DNA from: a virus
Strand: one strand, 5' to 3'
Length of the DNA: 29,032 bases
IMG/VR virus record: IMGVR_UViG_3300020472_000123
Location: 1-29,032 of that record
This document shows, in pieces, positions 1 through 5,315 of the stretch (the stretch's first letter is position 1; each line of letters begins with the position of its first letter). Under the pieces are notes generated by a model. It made no database searches. It saw only the letters and a list, made by a program, of their open reading frames with translations, and had not been told where the DNA came from. The position numbers were made by a program, and so were the translations under genes.

Positions 1-417
1 CCTGGCGAACTGCATGTACAGGTACATAGAAGATTCATTAATGATTTCTCTACTGCATGTTATGTTATTACAAGACACCATGCTGAGAAACTAATTAAAC
101 TTCATTGTAGAGGAGACAAATATAAGTTAGACAACGGTGTGAAACCAAGACCAGTTGCAGATGATTTGATTTATAATTCTGGTGCCTCATATGCATGTCC
201 TATCTTATTGTATAAGATTGAACTGGGTTCATCCATCCATGAAGAACACGTTGAGATTTTCCACAGAGGAAGTCATGATGGTCTTAGGGAACTCTGGACA
301 ACAAGAGGTTCGGATATCACGATAGACATCATCACAGACTTCGATCCTTACCTTGGTCGGATCGCAGGTGGCGACCCAAGAAACAGGGGATCGGAACCAC
401 AACAACAAAACGCTTGA
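1..417 (+). CDS. Glycosyltransferase family 25-like protein, C-terminal part (5' truncated by window)
   Basis: The frame is open from base 1 and stops at 415-417, so 138 residues of a protein that begins upstream are visible. The segment FSTACYVITRHHAEKLI resembles the 'aYiis..gA.kLl' part of LPS-type GT25 glycosyltransferases. It is followed by PVADDLIY, where these enzymes carry an Asp-containing metal/substrate loop, and by SSIHEEHVEIFHRGS, like their C-terminal substrate segment. GT25-like enzymes are known from cyanophage genomes, where they may modify surface glycans. The last 30 or so residues are polar and Gln-rich. A sigma70-type -35 hexamer overlaps the stop codon, so the gene ends exactly where the next unit starts. 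The family call is moderate because the N-terminal half is missing. Confidence 0.5.
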   Translation, partial: PGELHVQVHRRFINDFSTACYVITRHHAEKLIKLHCRGDKYKLDNGVKPRPVADDLIYNSGASYACPILLYKIELGSSIHEEHVEIFHRGSHDGLRELWTTRGSDITIDIITDFDPYLGRIAGGDPRNRGSEPQQQNA

Positions 418-447
418 CAAACCCTCAAGTTTAAGGTATTATAAATA
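414..447 (+). promoter_or_regulatory. Overlapping sigma70-like and T4-type late promoters
   Basis: TTGACA (414-419) is separated by 17 bp from TATTAT (437-442), which makes a near-consensus host-type promoter. The perfect T4 late promoter octamer TATAAATA lies at 440-447 and shares bases with that -10 box. Either would start RNA near 449-454. The next gene could therefore be read early by host sigma and late by gp55/gp33-programmed polymerase. Confidence 0.65.
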
Positions 448-457
448 CCATCGTAAC

Positions 458-471
458 TGGCACATGTGCCA
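458..471. promoter_or_regulatory. 14-bp perfect palindrome just after the start of transcription
   Basis: TGGCACATGTGCCA is fully self-complementary and sits 10-20 bp downstream of the predicted start site. In DNA it would suit a dimeric repressor operator; in RNA it would be a loop-less stem or a dimerisation site. No protein that binds it can be named from the sequence. Confidence 0.4.
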
Positions 472-509
472 ATTATACAAAACTTTACAACGGGCCCGAA
501 AGATCGTAC

Positions 510-567
510 CCCTGCGTAGATGCTAAAAGAACTCTGTCGGGAGTTCTATCATCCGCAGGGATTTTTT
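510..567 (+). terminator. Long two-part hairpin with U-run: terminator, attenuator or sRNA 3' end
   Basis: CCCTGCG (510-516) pairs with CGCAGGG (554-560). GATG (519-522) pairs with CATC (550-553) after a TA bulge. An apical stem AGAACTC (528-534) pairs with GAGTTCT (541-547) around TGTCGG. A run of six T follows at 562-567. This is a strong intrinsic terminator shape, but it lies between a good promoter and the porin-like gene at 593. It would either release an RNA of about 115 nt or attenuate the downstream gene. Confidence 0.7.
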
Positions 568-592
568 CTTGCGAGACACTTAAAACAAAAAA

Positions 593-976
593 ATGTTCAA
601 ACCTCTTATAGCAGCTGCTGCAGCTGCACCTCTCTTCGCTGGCGCTGCTTTCGCAGGTCCATACGTTAACGTTGAAGCTAACGCATCGTATCCAGACGGA
701 GATTATACAACAGCAACAACCGATATTCATATCGGCTACGAAGGATCCACAGAAGATGGTAAGCTTGCTTACTATGTACAAGGTGGGCCTGGTTTCGTTC
801 ACACTGAGTCTTCTGACGACACTGAAACAGAACTTTCTGGTAAAGTTGGTGTTTCTGTTGCCGCTACTGAAGATCTTTCAATCTACGGTGAGCTTTCTGG
901 AATCTCTAATGAAGATTCAAGTGGAGACAGCATCGTTGATTTCGGTGGAAAACTCGGAGCTAAGTTCGTATTCTGA
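593..976 (+). CDS. Porin-like secreted beta-barrel protein
   Basis: The 127-residue product begins with a clear Sec signal peptide: MFK, an Ala-rich hydrophobic core, and a likely cleavage AFA|GPYVN near residue 21. The mature part alternates polar and hydrophobic residues in short Gly- and Asp/Thr-rich strands and ends in a terminal Phe (GAKFVF), as outer-membrane barrel proteins do. It is much shorter than a full porin and could form a small barrel or assemble as an oligomer. It stands alone between two terminator-like hairpins, behind the dual promoter at 414-447. No good Shine-Dalgarno sequence precedes the ATG. Small porin-like proteins occur in other cyanophages; whether this one is in the virion or in the host envelope cannot be seen. 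Confidence 0.6.
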   Translation: MFKPLIAAAAAAPLFAGAAFAGPYVNVEANASYPDGDYTTATTDIHIGYEGSTEDGKLAYYVQGGPGFVHTESSDDTETELSGKVGVSVAATEDLSIYGELSGISNEDSSGDSIVDFGGKLGAKFVF

Positions 977-1005
977 TCTGCAGCAGATTAGTATATAAAC
1001 ACATG

Positions 1006-1035
1006 AGACCCTCTGCATTGCAGGGGGTCTTTTTT
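1006..1035 (+). terminator. Rho-independent terminator after the porin-like gene
   Basis: An 11-bp stem (1006-1016 with 1020-1030, one G-T pair) closes a 3-nt ATT loop and is followed by T1030-T1035. It ends the porin-like transcription unit. Confidence 0.85.
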
Positions 1036-1045
1036 ATGTTATAAT
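1018..1045 (+). promoter_or_regulatory. Possible sigma70 promoter giving a near-leaderless mRNA
   Basis: TTGCAG (1018-1023), 16 bp, TATAAT (1040-1045). The start point would fall at about 1052, next to the ATG at 1053. The -35 box lies inside the preceding terminator hairpin. The -10 box is perfect; the -35 match is weaker. Confidence 0.4.
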
Positions 1046-1052
1046 TAGTAGT

Positions 1053-1586
1053 ATGAAAAACCCCATTCCTATATTCTCTGCACCTTTCTTTATCGAACCC
1101 GTTGATCTGGACAAGATAAAGATGGCAGATGATGCTGATTATCATAAGTCATACCTGAGTCACATCCCAACTACTATGGGTACAGATTCTTTTATGGAAG
1201 ACTCTTACCATTATGTTCATGGTGTTATAGAGGAGTGTATAGGGCAGTTTCTAGACAGACCTTTTTATATTGGTCAAGTCTGGAGGAATAAATATACAAA
1301 GAGTGATTGGCAGGATCCTCATATACATTCTGGCGCCCAATGGAGTTTCATAATCTATGAATCTGTTGAACATTCTAGAACTGTGTTTATGAATCCTGCA
1401 CGGAAAGTTATAATGAATCAGTGGGGTATGTACGTTGATTCAATCATGACAGATTTCTTTCCTCAGATAGAACCAGGCCACATTTGTATTTTCCCTGCAT
1501 GGGTAGAACATTTTGTGACTAGTGGTGGAGAGGGAGTATCGATTGCAGGTAACTGCTACTTACAACAACCACCAGAGGGCCCTTAG
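1053..1586 (+). CDS. Putative 2OG-Fe(II) oxygenase-like / cupin-fold protein
   Basis: The 177-residue protein has the layout of the phage '2OG-FeII_Oxy_5' type proteins. A metal-ligand-like motif DPHIHSGAQWSF (His90, His92) is followed about 55 residues later by ICIFPAWVEHFVTSGG, where His153 would be the distal ligand, and by the strand GVSIAGNCY. Such enzymes hydroxylate unknown targets using 2-oxoglutarate and iron and are frequent in cyanophages. The usual C-terminal Arg that binds 2-oxoglutarate is not obvious, so another cupin activity is possible. There is no Shine-Dalgarno; the TATAAT box lies only 8 nt upstream of the ATG. Two clearer oxygenases of this class flank thyX at 17700 and 19048. 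Confidence 0.6.
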   Translation: MKNPIPIFSAPFFIEPVDLDKIKMADDADYHKSYLSHIPTTMGTDSFMEDSYHYVHGVIEECIGQFLDRPFYIGQVWRNKYTKSDWQDPHIHSGAQWSFIIYESVEHSRTVFMNPARKVIMNQWGMYVDSIMTDFFPQIEPGHICIFPAWVEHFVTSGGEGVSIAGNCYLQQPPEGP

Positions 1587-1651
1587 TGAAGTCATCATTT
1601 GATAACATAAAGGGAATCTTAAAAGAGTAAATACTTACTTAGTACAGTTCA

Positions 1652-1858
1652 ATGAGCTTCGATCATATCCGATCTTGGTACGAACTAGAAGAAATCACCG
1701 AACGACAAGAACGAATGATTACTATCTACGAAAAAGAGATCAACCAATTAGAACAAGAAAAAGCACAACTTAAGGAAGAGATATCTATCCTTAAGGCCAA
1801 ATTAGAAAATGCATATGCGAGCGAGGATACCAATGATATTTCCAGACCGATACGCTAG
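1652..1858 (+). CDS. Small coiled-coil protein of unknown function
   Basis: The product has 68 residues. Residues about 10-53 are almost all charged or Leu/Ile in heptad spacing (YEKEINQLEQEKAQLKEEIS), which predicts one long coiled coil. I do not recognise a family. It follows a 65-nt gap without a clear promoter, and its last 26 bases overlap the next gene in another frame, which suggests co-translation. It could be a dimeric adaptor or a small structural protein. Confidence 0.6.
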   Translation: MSFDHIRSWYELEEITERQERMITIYEKEINQLEQEKAQLKEEISILKAKLENAYASEDTNDISRPIR

Positions 1859-2057
1859 TTGTCCGTGGCCCGATTCGAGGTATAGAACCTACATGAATGG
1901 AAGATTAAAAAAAGTAGACATGCACGCCCGTCTTATAAGAATTAAGAAAGGGATTGATAATAGAAGTTGGTATCCCGAATGGGATGACAAGGAAAGGTGG
2001 GCAGCTCAAAGAGCTCTCAACAATGCCTTAGAGATTTTAGATGAGTTCGATTACTGA
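1833..2057 (+). CDS. Conserved cyanophage small protein, unknown function
   Basis: The product has 74 residues and starts MIFPDRYASCPWPDSRYRTY. The ATG at 1833 is chosen over in-frame ATGs at 1809 and 1815 because GAGGA lies about 5 nt before it. The protein is rich in Trp, Arg and Asp and has a helical C-terminal half (WAAQRALNNALEILDEF). It has no signal peptide or membrane segment. I recall similar short proteins from T4-like cyanophages but know no function. It ends 22 nt before a terminator, closing the two-gene unit that began at 1652. Confidence 0.65.
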   Translation: MIFPDRYASCPWPDSRYRTYMNGRLKKVDMHARLIRIKKGIDNRSWYPEWDDKERWAAQRALNNALEILDEFDY

Positions 2058-2079
2058 ACGAAAATTAGCTTTTAGTTTC

Positions 2080-2113
2080 AAAAAAGCTCGGAAAAAAACT
2101 CCGAGCTTTTTTT
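2080..2113. terminator. Terminator, repeat copy 1
   Basis: AGCTCGGA (2085-2092) pairs with TCCGAGCT (2100-2107) around AAAAAAC, flanked by an A-run (2080-2084) and a T-run (2107-2113), so it could work on both strands. Bases 2091-2118 recur with one mismatch at 6313-6340. Confidence 0.85.
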
Positions 2114-2118
2114 GTGCC
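2091..2118 (+). repeat. Dispersed terminator repeat, copy 1 (partner 6313-6340)
   Basis: GAAAAAAACTCCGAGC, seven further T and a G-T-GCC tail match the other copy at 27 of 28 positions. Similarity continues past the core (CAG, G, TCG). The two copies bound the hli-psbN-psbA cassette. Confidence 0.75.
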
Positions 2119-2202
2119 CCAGAGATCGATTAGGATTTTTAATACAAATAATAAGTATTACTTAGTGAAGTTAGGATCAGGTAACACAGTAGGTAATTAT
2201 AC

Positions 2203-2232
2203 TTGACAGAAAGTTTATGTTTACTATATAAT
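2203..2232 (+). promoter_or_regulatory. Sigma70-like promoter of the hli operon
   Basis: TTGACA (2203-2208), an 18-bp spacer and TATAAT (2227-2232) match the host housekeeping consensus. RNA would start near 2239, giving a leader of about 20 nt to the ATG at 2261. Confidence 0.75.
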
Positions 2233-2260
2233 ATTGTTACGTTACTTAACAAAAGTAAAC

Positions 2261-2473
2261 ATGACTTCATCTACCGCTTCAACGAAGCGATACATCACCA
2301 CCGAAGATGGTGGTCGTCAGAATATGTTCGCAGCAGAGCCTCAAATTGAGGTAATGGATGTGAACTATTGGGAGAATGCCGAGCAAACTAATGGTCGCCT
2401 AGCGATGATTGGATTCTTTGCTCTTGTACATAACTACATCCTATTCGGTGCAGTTATTCCAGGCATCTTCTAA
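2261..2473 (+). CDS. hli: High-light-inducible protein (Hli/Scp)
   Basis: The 70-residue, single-helix chlorophyll-binding protein carries the Hli signature NAEQTNGRLAMIGFFAL near residues 39-55, followed by a hydrophobic helix ending in the common GAVIPGIF tail. Hli proteins sit in the thylakoid membrane and protect photosystem II by quenching or holding chlorophyll. Phage copies are thought to help maintain photosynthesis during infection. The ATG at 2261 is preferred over an in-frame TTG at 2234, which would lie at the transcription start. It is first in a three-gene hli operon behind a strong promoter. Confidence 0.93.
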   Translation: MTSSTASTKRYITTEDGGRQNMFAAEPQIEVMDVNYWENAEQTNGRLAMIGFFALVHNYILFGAVIPGIF

Positions 2474-2509
2474 GACCCATAGGTCTTTACACCACTCGTA
2501 TTAACGAGT
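2472..2509 (+). other. Two small hairpins between hli genes
   Basis: AAGACC-CATA-GGTCTT (2472-2487) starts at the hli stop codon, and ACTCG-TATTAA-CGAGT (2494-2509) follows. Neither has a proper T-run, so they may be RNA stabilising or processing sites rather than terminators. Confidence 0.4.
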
Positions 2510-2547
2510 CACTTTTAACCCTATTAAATCCAAAAAGGAGAAAAACA

Positions 2548-2655
2548 ATGACACCAGAAGCAGAAAAGTTTAATGGCTGGATGGCCATGATCGGATTCGT
2601 TGCCGCTTTCGGAGCGTATGCAACAACAGGCCAAATCATTCCAGGCTTATTCTAA
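2548..2655 (+). CDS. hli: Minimal high-light-inducible protein (35 aa)
   Basis: The product has only 35 residues and is essentially the Hli helix alone: EAEKFNGWMAMIGFVAAFGA, then a tail ending in IPGLF like the first hli gene. The core pattern E..NG..AMIGF is kept, though Trp-Met replaces the usual Arg-x after Asn-Gly, so one chlorophyll ligand is altered. AAGGAG at 2535-2540 is a strong ribosome site 7 nt before the ATG. It overlaps the next gene by one base (TAATG). Confidence 0.85.
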   Translation: MTPEAEKFNGWMAMIGFVAAFGAYATTGQIIPGLF

Positions 2656-2765
2656 TGGATACTACAAATAACTTAGAGATTTGGGTCAGAGCCCAAGGTA
2701 GATTTGCAATGATGGCTTTCTGGGCCCTCATAGGTGCTTACACATACGTTAAGTACTTCGCTTAA
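2655..2765 (+). CDS. Hli-like single-helix protein (36 aa)
   Basis: The product has 36 residues. IWVRAQGRFAMMAFWALIGA keeps the Hli pattern G-R-x-AM, with Gln in place of the usual Asn, followed by a membrane helix and a short Lys-Tyr-rich end. It starts on the TAATG overlap with the preceding minimal hli and is translated from the same message. It is probably a diverged third Hli protein, possibly binding pigment as a heteromer with the other two. The missing Asn weakens the call. Confidence 0.65.
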   Translation: MDTTNNLEIWVRAQGRFAMMAFWALIGAYTYVKYFA

Positions 2766-2817
2766 ATCTTTACAAAACTAAATAGTTACTCGTAATTTAT
2801 CCTTAAAGGAACACAAA

Positions 2818-3015
2818 ATGGGCGACTTAGTAGCCGCATCAGACAGTATATCACCACTAATGGCAGTCCTCTGGGTTTTCTATCCCATGACTGCTTTAGT
2901 TTTAATTGAACTTCTTCTACGTGCGTTCAATAATGACGATGATGATGATACAAATGGTGGAAAAGGCATAAGGGTCGGTCAGATGCAACCAGTTCCTGTC
3001 CCATCAGGTGCTTGA
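2818..3015 (+). CDS. Small membrane protein with acidic tail, photosynthesis cassette
   Basis: The 65-residue protein has one membrane helix at about residues 14-36 (MAVLWVFYPMTALVLIELLL), then a run of five Asp after NN and a Gly/Pro-rich C-terminus (GQMQPVPVPSGA). AAAGGA precedes the ATG. CTAAATA at 2778-2784 lies 34 nt upstream and could be a weak late promoter. Its place between hli and psbN/psbA hints at a thylakoid role, but I do not recognise the family. The next promoter's -35 box overlaps its stop codon. Confidence 0.6.
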   Translation: MGDLVAASDSISPLMAVLWVFYPMTALVLIELLLRAFNNDDDDDTNGGKGIRVGQMQPVPVPSGA

Positions 3016-3040
3016 CTAAGAGTACAAATACCTATATAAT
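3012..3040 (+). promoter_or_regulatory. Sigma70-like promoter of the psbN-like operon
   Basis: TTGACT (3012-3017), 17-bp spacer, TATAAT (3035-3040). The -35 hexamer covers the stop codon of the preceding gene. The predicted start is about 3047. Confidence 0.65.
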
Positions 3041-3065
3041 CTTGTAGAGTATTTTTACCTAGTCA

Positions 3066-3140
3066 ATGTACCAGTTATTATTTGCATCATCTGTAGGCGC
3101 ATACGTTTATTTCAATGCAGGTCAGTACTTTCTTCAGTAG
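3066..3140 (+). CDS. 24-aa hydrophobic peptide, unknown function
   Basis: The ORF encodes MYQLLFASSVGAYVYFNAGQ plus four residues, a single short hydrophobic helix like the low-mass subunits of photosystems. It is the first ORF after the promoter at 3012-3040 and overlaps the next ORF by 26 bases. No Shine-Dalgarno is visible. I include it because it fills the gap, is hydrophobic throughout and sits in the photosynthesis cassette. It may be a chance ORF. Confidence 0.4.
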   Translation: MYQLLFASSVGAYVYFNAGQYFLQ

Positions 3141-3237
3141 TTTAATAGTATCTACTCCAGCAGGCGCTCATGGTCTGCTTGAGTTTGGATTCTTTGTAGC
3201 AGTCGGCATGACCGCTGGGAGATTTGGATTAATATGA
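3115..3237 (+). CDS. 40-aa membrane peptide upstream of PsbN-like gene
   Basis: The ORF starts ATGCAGGTC inside the preceding small ORF and runs to TGA at 3235-3237, overlapping the PsbN-like start (ATGA) by 4 bases. The C-terminal half (EFGFFVAVGMTAGRFGLI) is a likely membrane helix. The stop-start coupling to the next gene supports real translation, but the family is unknown to me. Confidence 0.5.
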   Translation: MQVSTFFSSLIVSTPAGAHGLLEFGFFVAVGMTAGRFGLI

Positions 3238-3383
3238 TAATGGTAATACTTATTGTTGCTTTACTCTTCCTTCTAGTAGGTCTAGGGGTATGGCAGACAT
3301 TCGGATCTGGTAAGACAGACTTAAAGGATCCTATTGATGAACATTCTAAAATGCATGAACTGGGGATAGCCCACAAACACTAA
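3234..3383 (+). CDS. PsbN-like photosystem II biogenesis protein
   Basis: The product has 49 residues. Residues 2-18 form a membrane helix (IMVILIVALLFLLVGLG), followed by GVWQTFGSGKTDLKDPIDEH. Cyanobacterial PsbN has one N-terminal helix and then a G-[VI]-Y-x-x-FG-x5-L-x-DP-F-x-x-HE pattern. The phage protein fits that pattern without gaps (Trp for Tyr, Ile for Phe) and adds an 11-residue His-containing tail. PsbN is not a photosystem subunit; it is needed for assembly and repair of the photosystem II reaction centre. That matches a gene lying 350 bases upstream of psbA. It overlaps the preceding ORF (ATGA) and the next gene (TAATG). Confidence 0.65.
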   Translation: MIMVILIVALLFLLVGLGVWQTFGSGKTDLKDPIDEHSKMHELGIAHKH

Positions 3384-3580
3384 TGACAATAGAAGTAATA
3401 AACAAAGTCGAAGACCAAGTAAGTTTAAGACAAAGAGCATTAACAATACTATTCAAGAAGTTCGGGAATCATCAGAGTATTTACGACTGTGCTGATGAAT
3501 GGGTGTCAAAGCAGGTCACCACTAATGGGATTGTAGATTACTACAAGGCATATTTCCTTCCCAAACTTGACAAAACTTAA
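3383..3580 (+). CDS. Small soluble protein between psbN-like gene and psbA
   Basis: The product has 65 residues and begins MTIEVINKVEDQVSLRQRAL. It is predicted mostly helical, with no signal or membrane segment. It shares TAATG with the PsbN-like gene, so it is the last gene of that operon. The psbA promoter is embedded in its final codons. No family recognised. Confidence 0.6.
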   Translation: MTIEVINKVEDQVSLRQRALTILFKKFGNHQSIYDCADEWVSKQVTTNGIVDYYKAYFLPKLDKT

Positions 3581-3595
3581 CAGAGCATATATAAT
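3567..3595 (+). promoter_or_regulatory. psbA promoter (sigma70 consensus)
   Basis: TTGACA (3567-3572), 17 bp, TATAAT (3590-3595): a perfect consensus in both boxes. The predicted start is about 3602. It overlaps the 3' end of the preceding gene. Confidence 0.85.
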
Positions 3596-3597
3596 AT

Positions 3598-3738
3598 GTC
3601 AGGTCATCTCTGACTGCGGTATGCCCCTTGTAGGTTCAGGCATAGCGGCGATAGGAACCTAATTACTTACCCCCTAACCGAGATCATGGGGTTACAATAT
3701 CTCTCATCTTACAAGTAAAAATCGCACTCTTAATTCAG
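3598..3738 (+). promoter_or_regulatory. Structured 5' leader of psbA
   Basis: About 137 nt separate the predicted start from the ATG. Three hairpins are visible: GTCAG/CTGAC (3598-3602 with 3610-3614), TAGGTTC/GAACCTA (3631-3637 with 3655-3661) and ACCCC/GGGGT (3669-3673 with 3688-3692). None has a T-run, so control would act on translation or RNA stability rather than termination. No strong Shine-Dalgarno is seen before the ATG. Confidence 0.5.
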
Positions 3739-4821
3739 ATGACAACTCTACAACGTAGAGAGCAGTCACCATTGCAGAATTGGAGCGAGTTTTGTGAGTG
3801 GGTAACATCAACCGAGAATAGAATCTATGTCGGTTGGTTCGGAGTCTTAATGATTCCATGTTTACTTGCTGCTACCACTTGTTTCATAGTTGCTTTCATA
3901 GCTGCCCCTCCTGTCGATATCGACGGAATCAGAGAGCCCGTTGCTGGCTCCTTAATGTACGGTAACAACATCATTTCTGGTGCTGTTGTTCCTTCAAGTA
4001 ACGCAATCGGATTACACTTCTATCCTATATGGGAAGCTGCTAATCTAGATGAATGGTTATACAACGGTGGACCATACCAGTTGGTAGTCTTCCACTTCCT
4101 TATCGGAATCTCTGCCTATATGGGTAGACAGTGGGAATTATCATACAGACTTGGTATGAGACCTTGGATCTGTGTTGCATACTCTGCTCCAGTATCCGCT
4201 GCTTTCGCAGTCTTCTTAGTATATCCTTTCGGACAAGGATCGTTCTCAGATGGTATGCCTTTAGGTATATCTGGTACGTTTAACTTCATGTTCGTGTTCC
4301 AAGCAGAACATAACATCCTAATGCATCCATTCCATATGGCTGGTGTAGCAGGTATGTTCGGTGGTGCTTTGTTCTCCGCCATGCATGGTTCACTCGTTAC
4401 CTCTTCTCTAATCAGAGAAACAACAGAGAATGAGTCACAAAACTATGGTTACAAATTTGGACAAGAAGAAGAGACCTACAACATCGTTGCTGCCCACGGA
4501 TACTTCGGAAGACTCATCTTCCAGTACGCCTCGTTTAACAACAGTCGTAGTCTTCATTTCTTTCTTGCTGTGTTCCCTGTGGTTTGCATCTGGCTTACCT
4601 CAATGGGTATATGCACCATGGCCTTCAACCTGAATGGATTTAACTTTAACCAGAGTATCATTGATGCTAACGGTAAGGTTGTTCCTACTTGGGGTGACGT
4701 TCTTAACAGAGCAAACCTAGGTATGGAAGTAATGCACGAGCGTAATGCTCACAACTTCCCTCTTGACTTGGCATCTGCTGAGGTAACAGAGGTTGCACTA
4801 CTTGCTCCTTCAATTGGTTGA
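3739..4821 (+). CDS. psbA: Photosystem II D1 protein
   Basis: The 360-residue, full-length D1 has five membrane helices. Numbering runs one ahead of the usual D1 scheme. TyrZ is Tyr162. The pheophytin-contact position '130' is Gln131 ([16 protein letters not shown]), the form typical of low-light D1:1. The Mn-cluster ligands His, Glu, His, Asp and Ala near the C-terminus are all present ([13 protein letters not shown], with Ala345 as the processing site). The tail after it, [15 protein letters not shown], would be removed by the CtpA protease. D1 turns over quickly in light, and phage psbA replaces host D1 during infection. The gene has its own promoter, a structured leader and a terminator, and no intron. 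Confidence 0.99.
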   Translation: MTTLQRREQSPLQNWSEFCEWVTSTENRIYVGWFGVLMIPCLLAATTCFIVAFIAAPPVDIDGIREPVAGSLMYGNNIISGAVVPSSNAIGLHFYPIWEAANLDEWLYNGGPYQLVVFHFLIGISAYMGRQWELSYRLGMRPWICVAYSAPVSAAFAVFLVYPFGQGSFSDGMPLGISGTFNFMFVFQAEHNILMHPFHMAGVAGMFGGALFSAMHGSLVTSSLIRETTENESQNYGYKFGQEEETYNIVAAHGYFGRLIFQYASFNNSRSLHFFLAVFPVVCIWLTSMGICTMAFNLNGFNFNQSIIDANGKVVPTWGDVLNRANLGMEVMHERNAHNFPLDLASAEVTEVALLAPSIG

Positions 4822-4847
4822 TATAATCGATACAATCTGATATACTT

Positions 4848-4874
4848 AAGGGAACCTTCGGGTTCCCTTTTTTT
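4848..4874 (+). terminator. Rho-independent terminator of psbA
   Basis: GGGAACC (4850-4856), a stable TTCG tetraloop, GGTTCCC (4861-4867) and seven T. It insulates psbA from the small genes downstream. Confidence 0.95.
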
Positions 4875-4902
4875 ATGCTAAATATAATTTTAGGTAGAAA
4901 CC

Positions 4903-5058
4903 ATGTGGAATTTTAATCCTAAACTCTTGTTCGACAAAGCAGTCGATCTAGATAAAAAGATCTTAGATAAGATAGAGAAGAAGTTTAATCTATCTCCATA
5001 CCAGAGTAAGTGTGCAAATGCTGCTATTGGATTTGTGATCGGAGCAATTCTGTTATAA
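4903..5058 (+). CDS. 51-aa protein with C-terminal membrane helix
   Basis: The product begins MWNFNPKLLFDKAVDLDKKI, is Lys/Asp-rich to residue 32, and ends in a hydrophobic segment (CANAAIGFVIGAILL) that could anchor it in a membrane. It shares TAATG with the next gene. CTAAATA (4878-4884) overlapping TATAAT (4883-4888) lies 18 nt upstream and could start a short message after the psbA terminator. Function unknown. Confidence 0.6.
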   Translation: MWNFNPKLLFDKAVDLDKKILDKIEKKFNLSPYQSKCANAAIGFVIGAILL

Positions 5059-5315
5059 TGAATACTGATCCTAGTACATGGGATGATTCTAATTGGAGAG
5101 AGGAGTATAAAAGTCATAAACTTTTGTCCAAATTTCAATTAGAAATATTGGAGAATGGGCCGAGAAGTCTTTCTCAGTCATGGATTCTTGGTGCAATGCA
5201 TGGAGATTGGAGAAAGATGAAAGGATATAAGTATCCTGATCCTCCTGACTGTCAATCATCCTTTAAGCAATTCAATGAAATCGTAAAAGAACACTTCGAG
5301 CACGAGAAAGAATGA
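5058..5315 (+). CDS. Conserved cyanophage protein, unknown function
   Basis: The product has 85 residues and starts MNTDPSTWDDSNWREEYKSH. The ATG on the TAATG overlap is chosen over an in-frame GTG at 5010, which lies inside the preceding gene. The protein is charged, with conserved-looking Trp residues (SWILGAMHGDWRKMKGY) and a helical C-terminus. It overlaps the glutaredoxin gene by 4 bases (ATGA). No domain recognised. Confidence 0.6.
   Translation: MNTDPSTWDDSNWREEYKSHKLLSKFQLEILENGPRSLSQSWILGAMHGDWRKMKGYKYPDPPDCQSSFKQFNEIVKEHFEHEKE

Noticed and set aside
480-570. A tRNA in the hairpin region before the porin-like gene
   Set aside because: There is no cloverleaf, no TψC-like GTTC loop and no acceptor pairing; the fold is one long hairpin with a T-run.
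672-998. Plus-strand 108-codon ORF overlapping the porin-like gene
   Set aside because: A frame shadow with a Gln and Leu bias; the porin-like frame has a signal peptide and barrel pattern.
1588-1632. 14-codon GTG-started ORF after the first oxygenase-like gene
   Set aside because: Too short to support, with no conserved motif or ribosome site.
2142-2160. AATAC/GTATT hairpin upstream of hli
   Set aside because: Five AT pairs with an 8-nt loop in AT-rich DNA is expected by chance.
4116-4382. Minus-strand 88-codon ORF inside psbA
   Set aside because: It lies wholly within a certain D1 gene, has no promoter or ribosome site, and its protein looks like reverse-complement D1.
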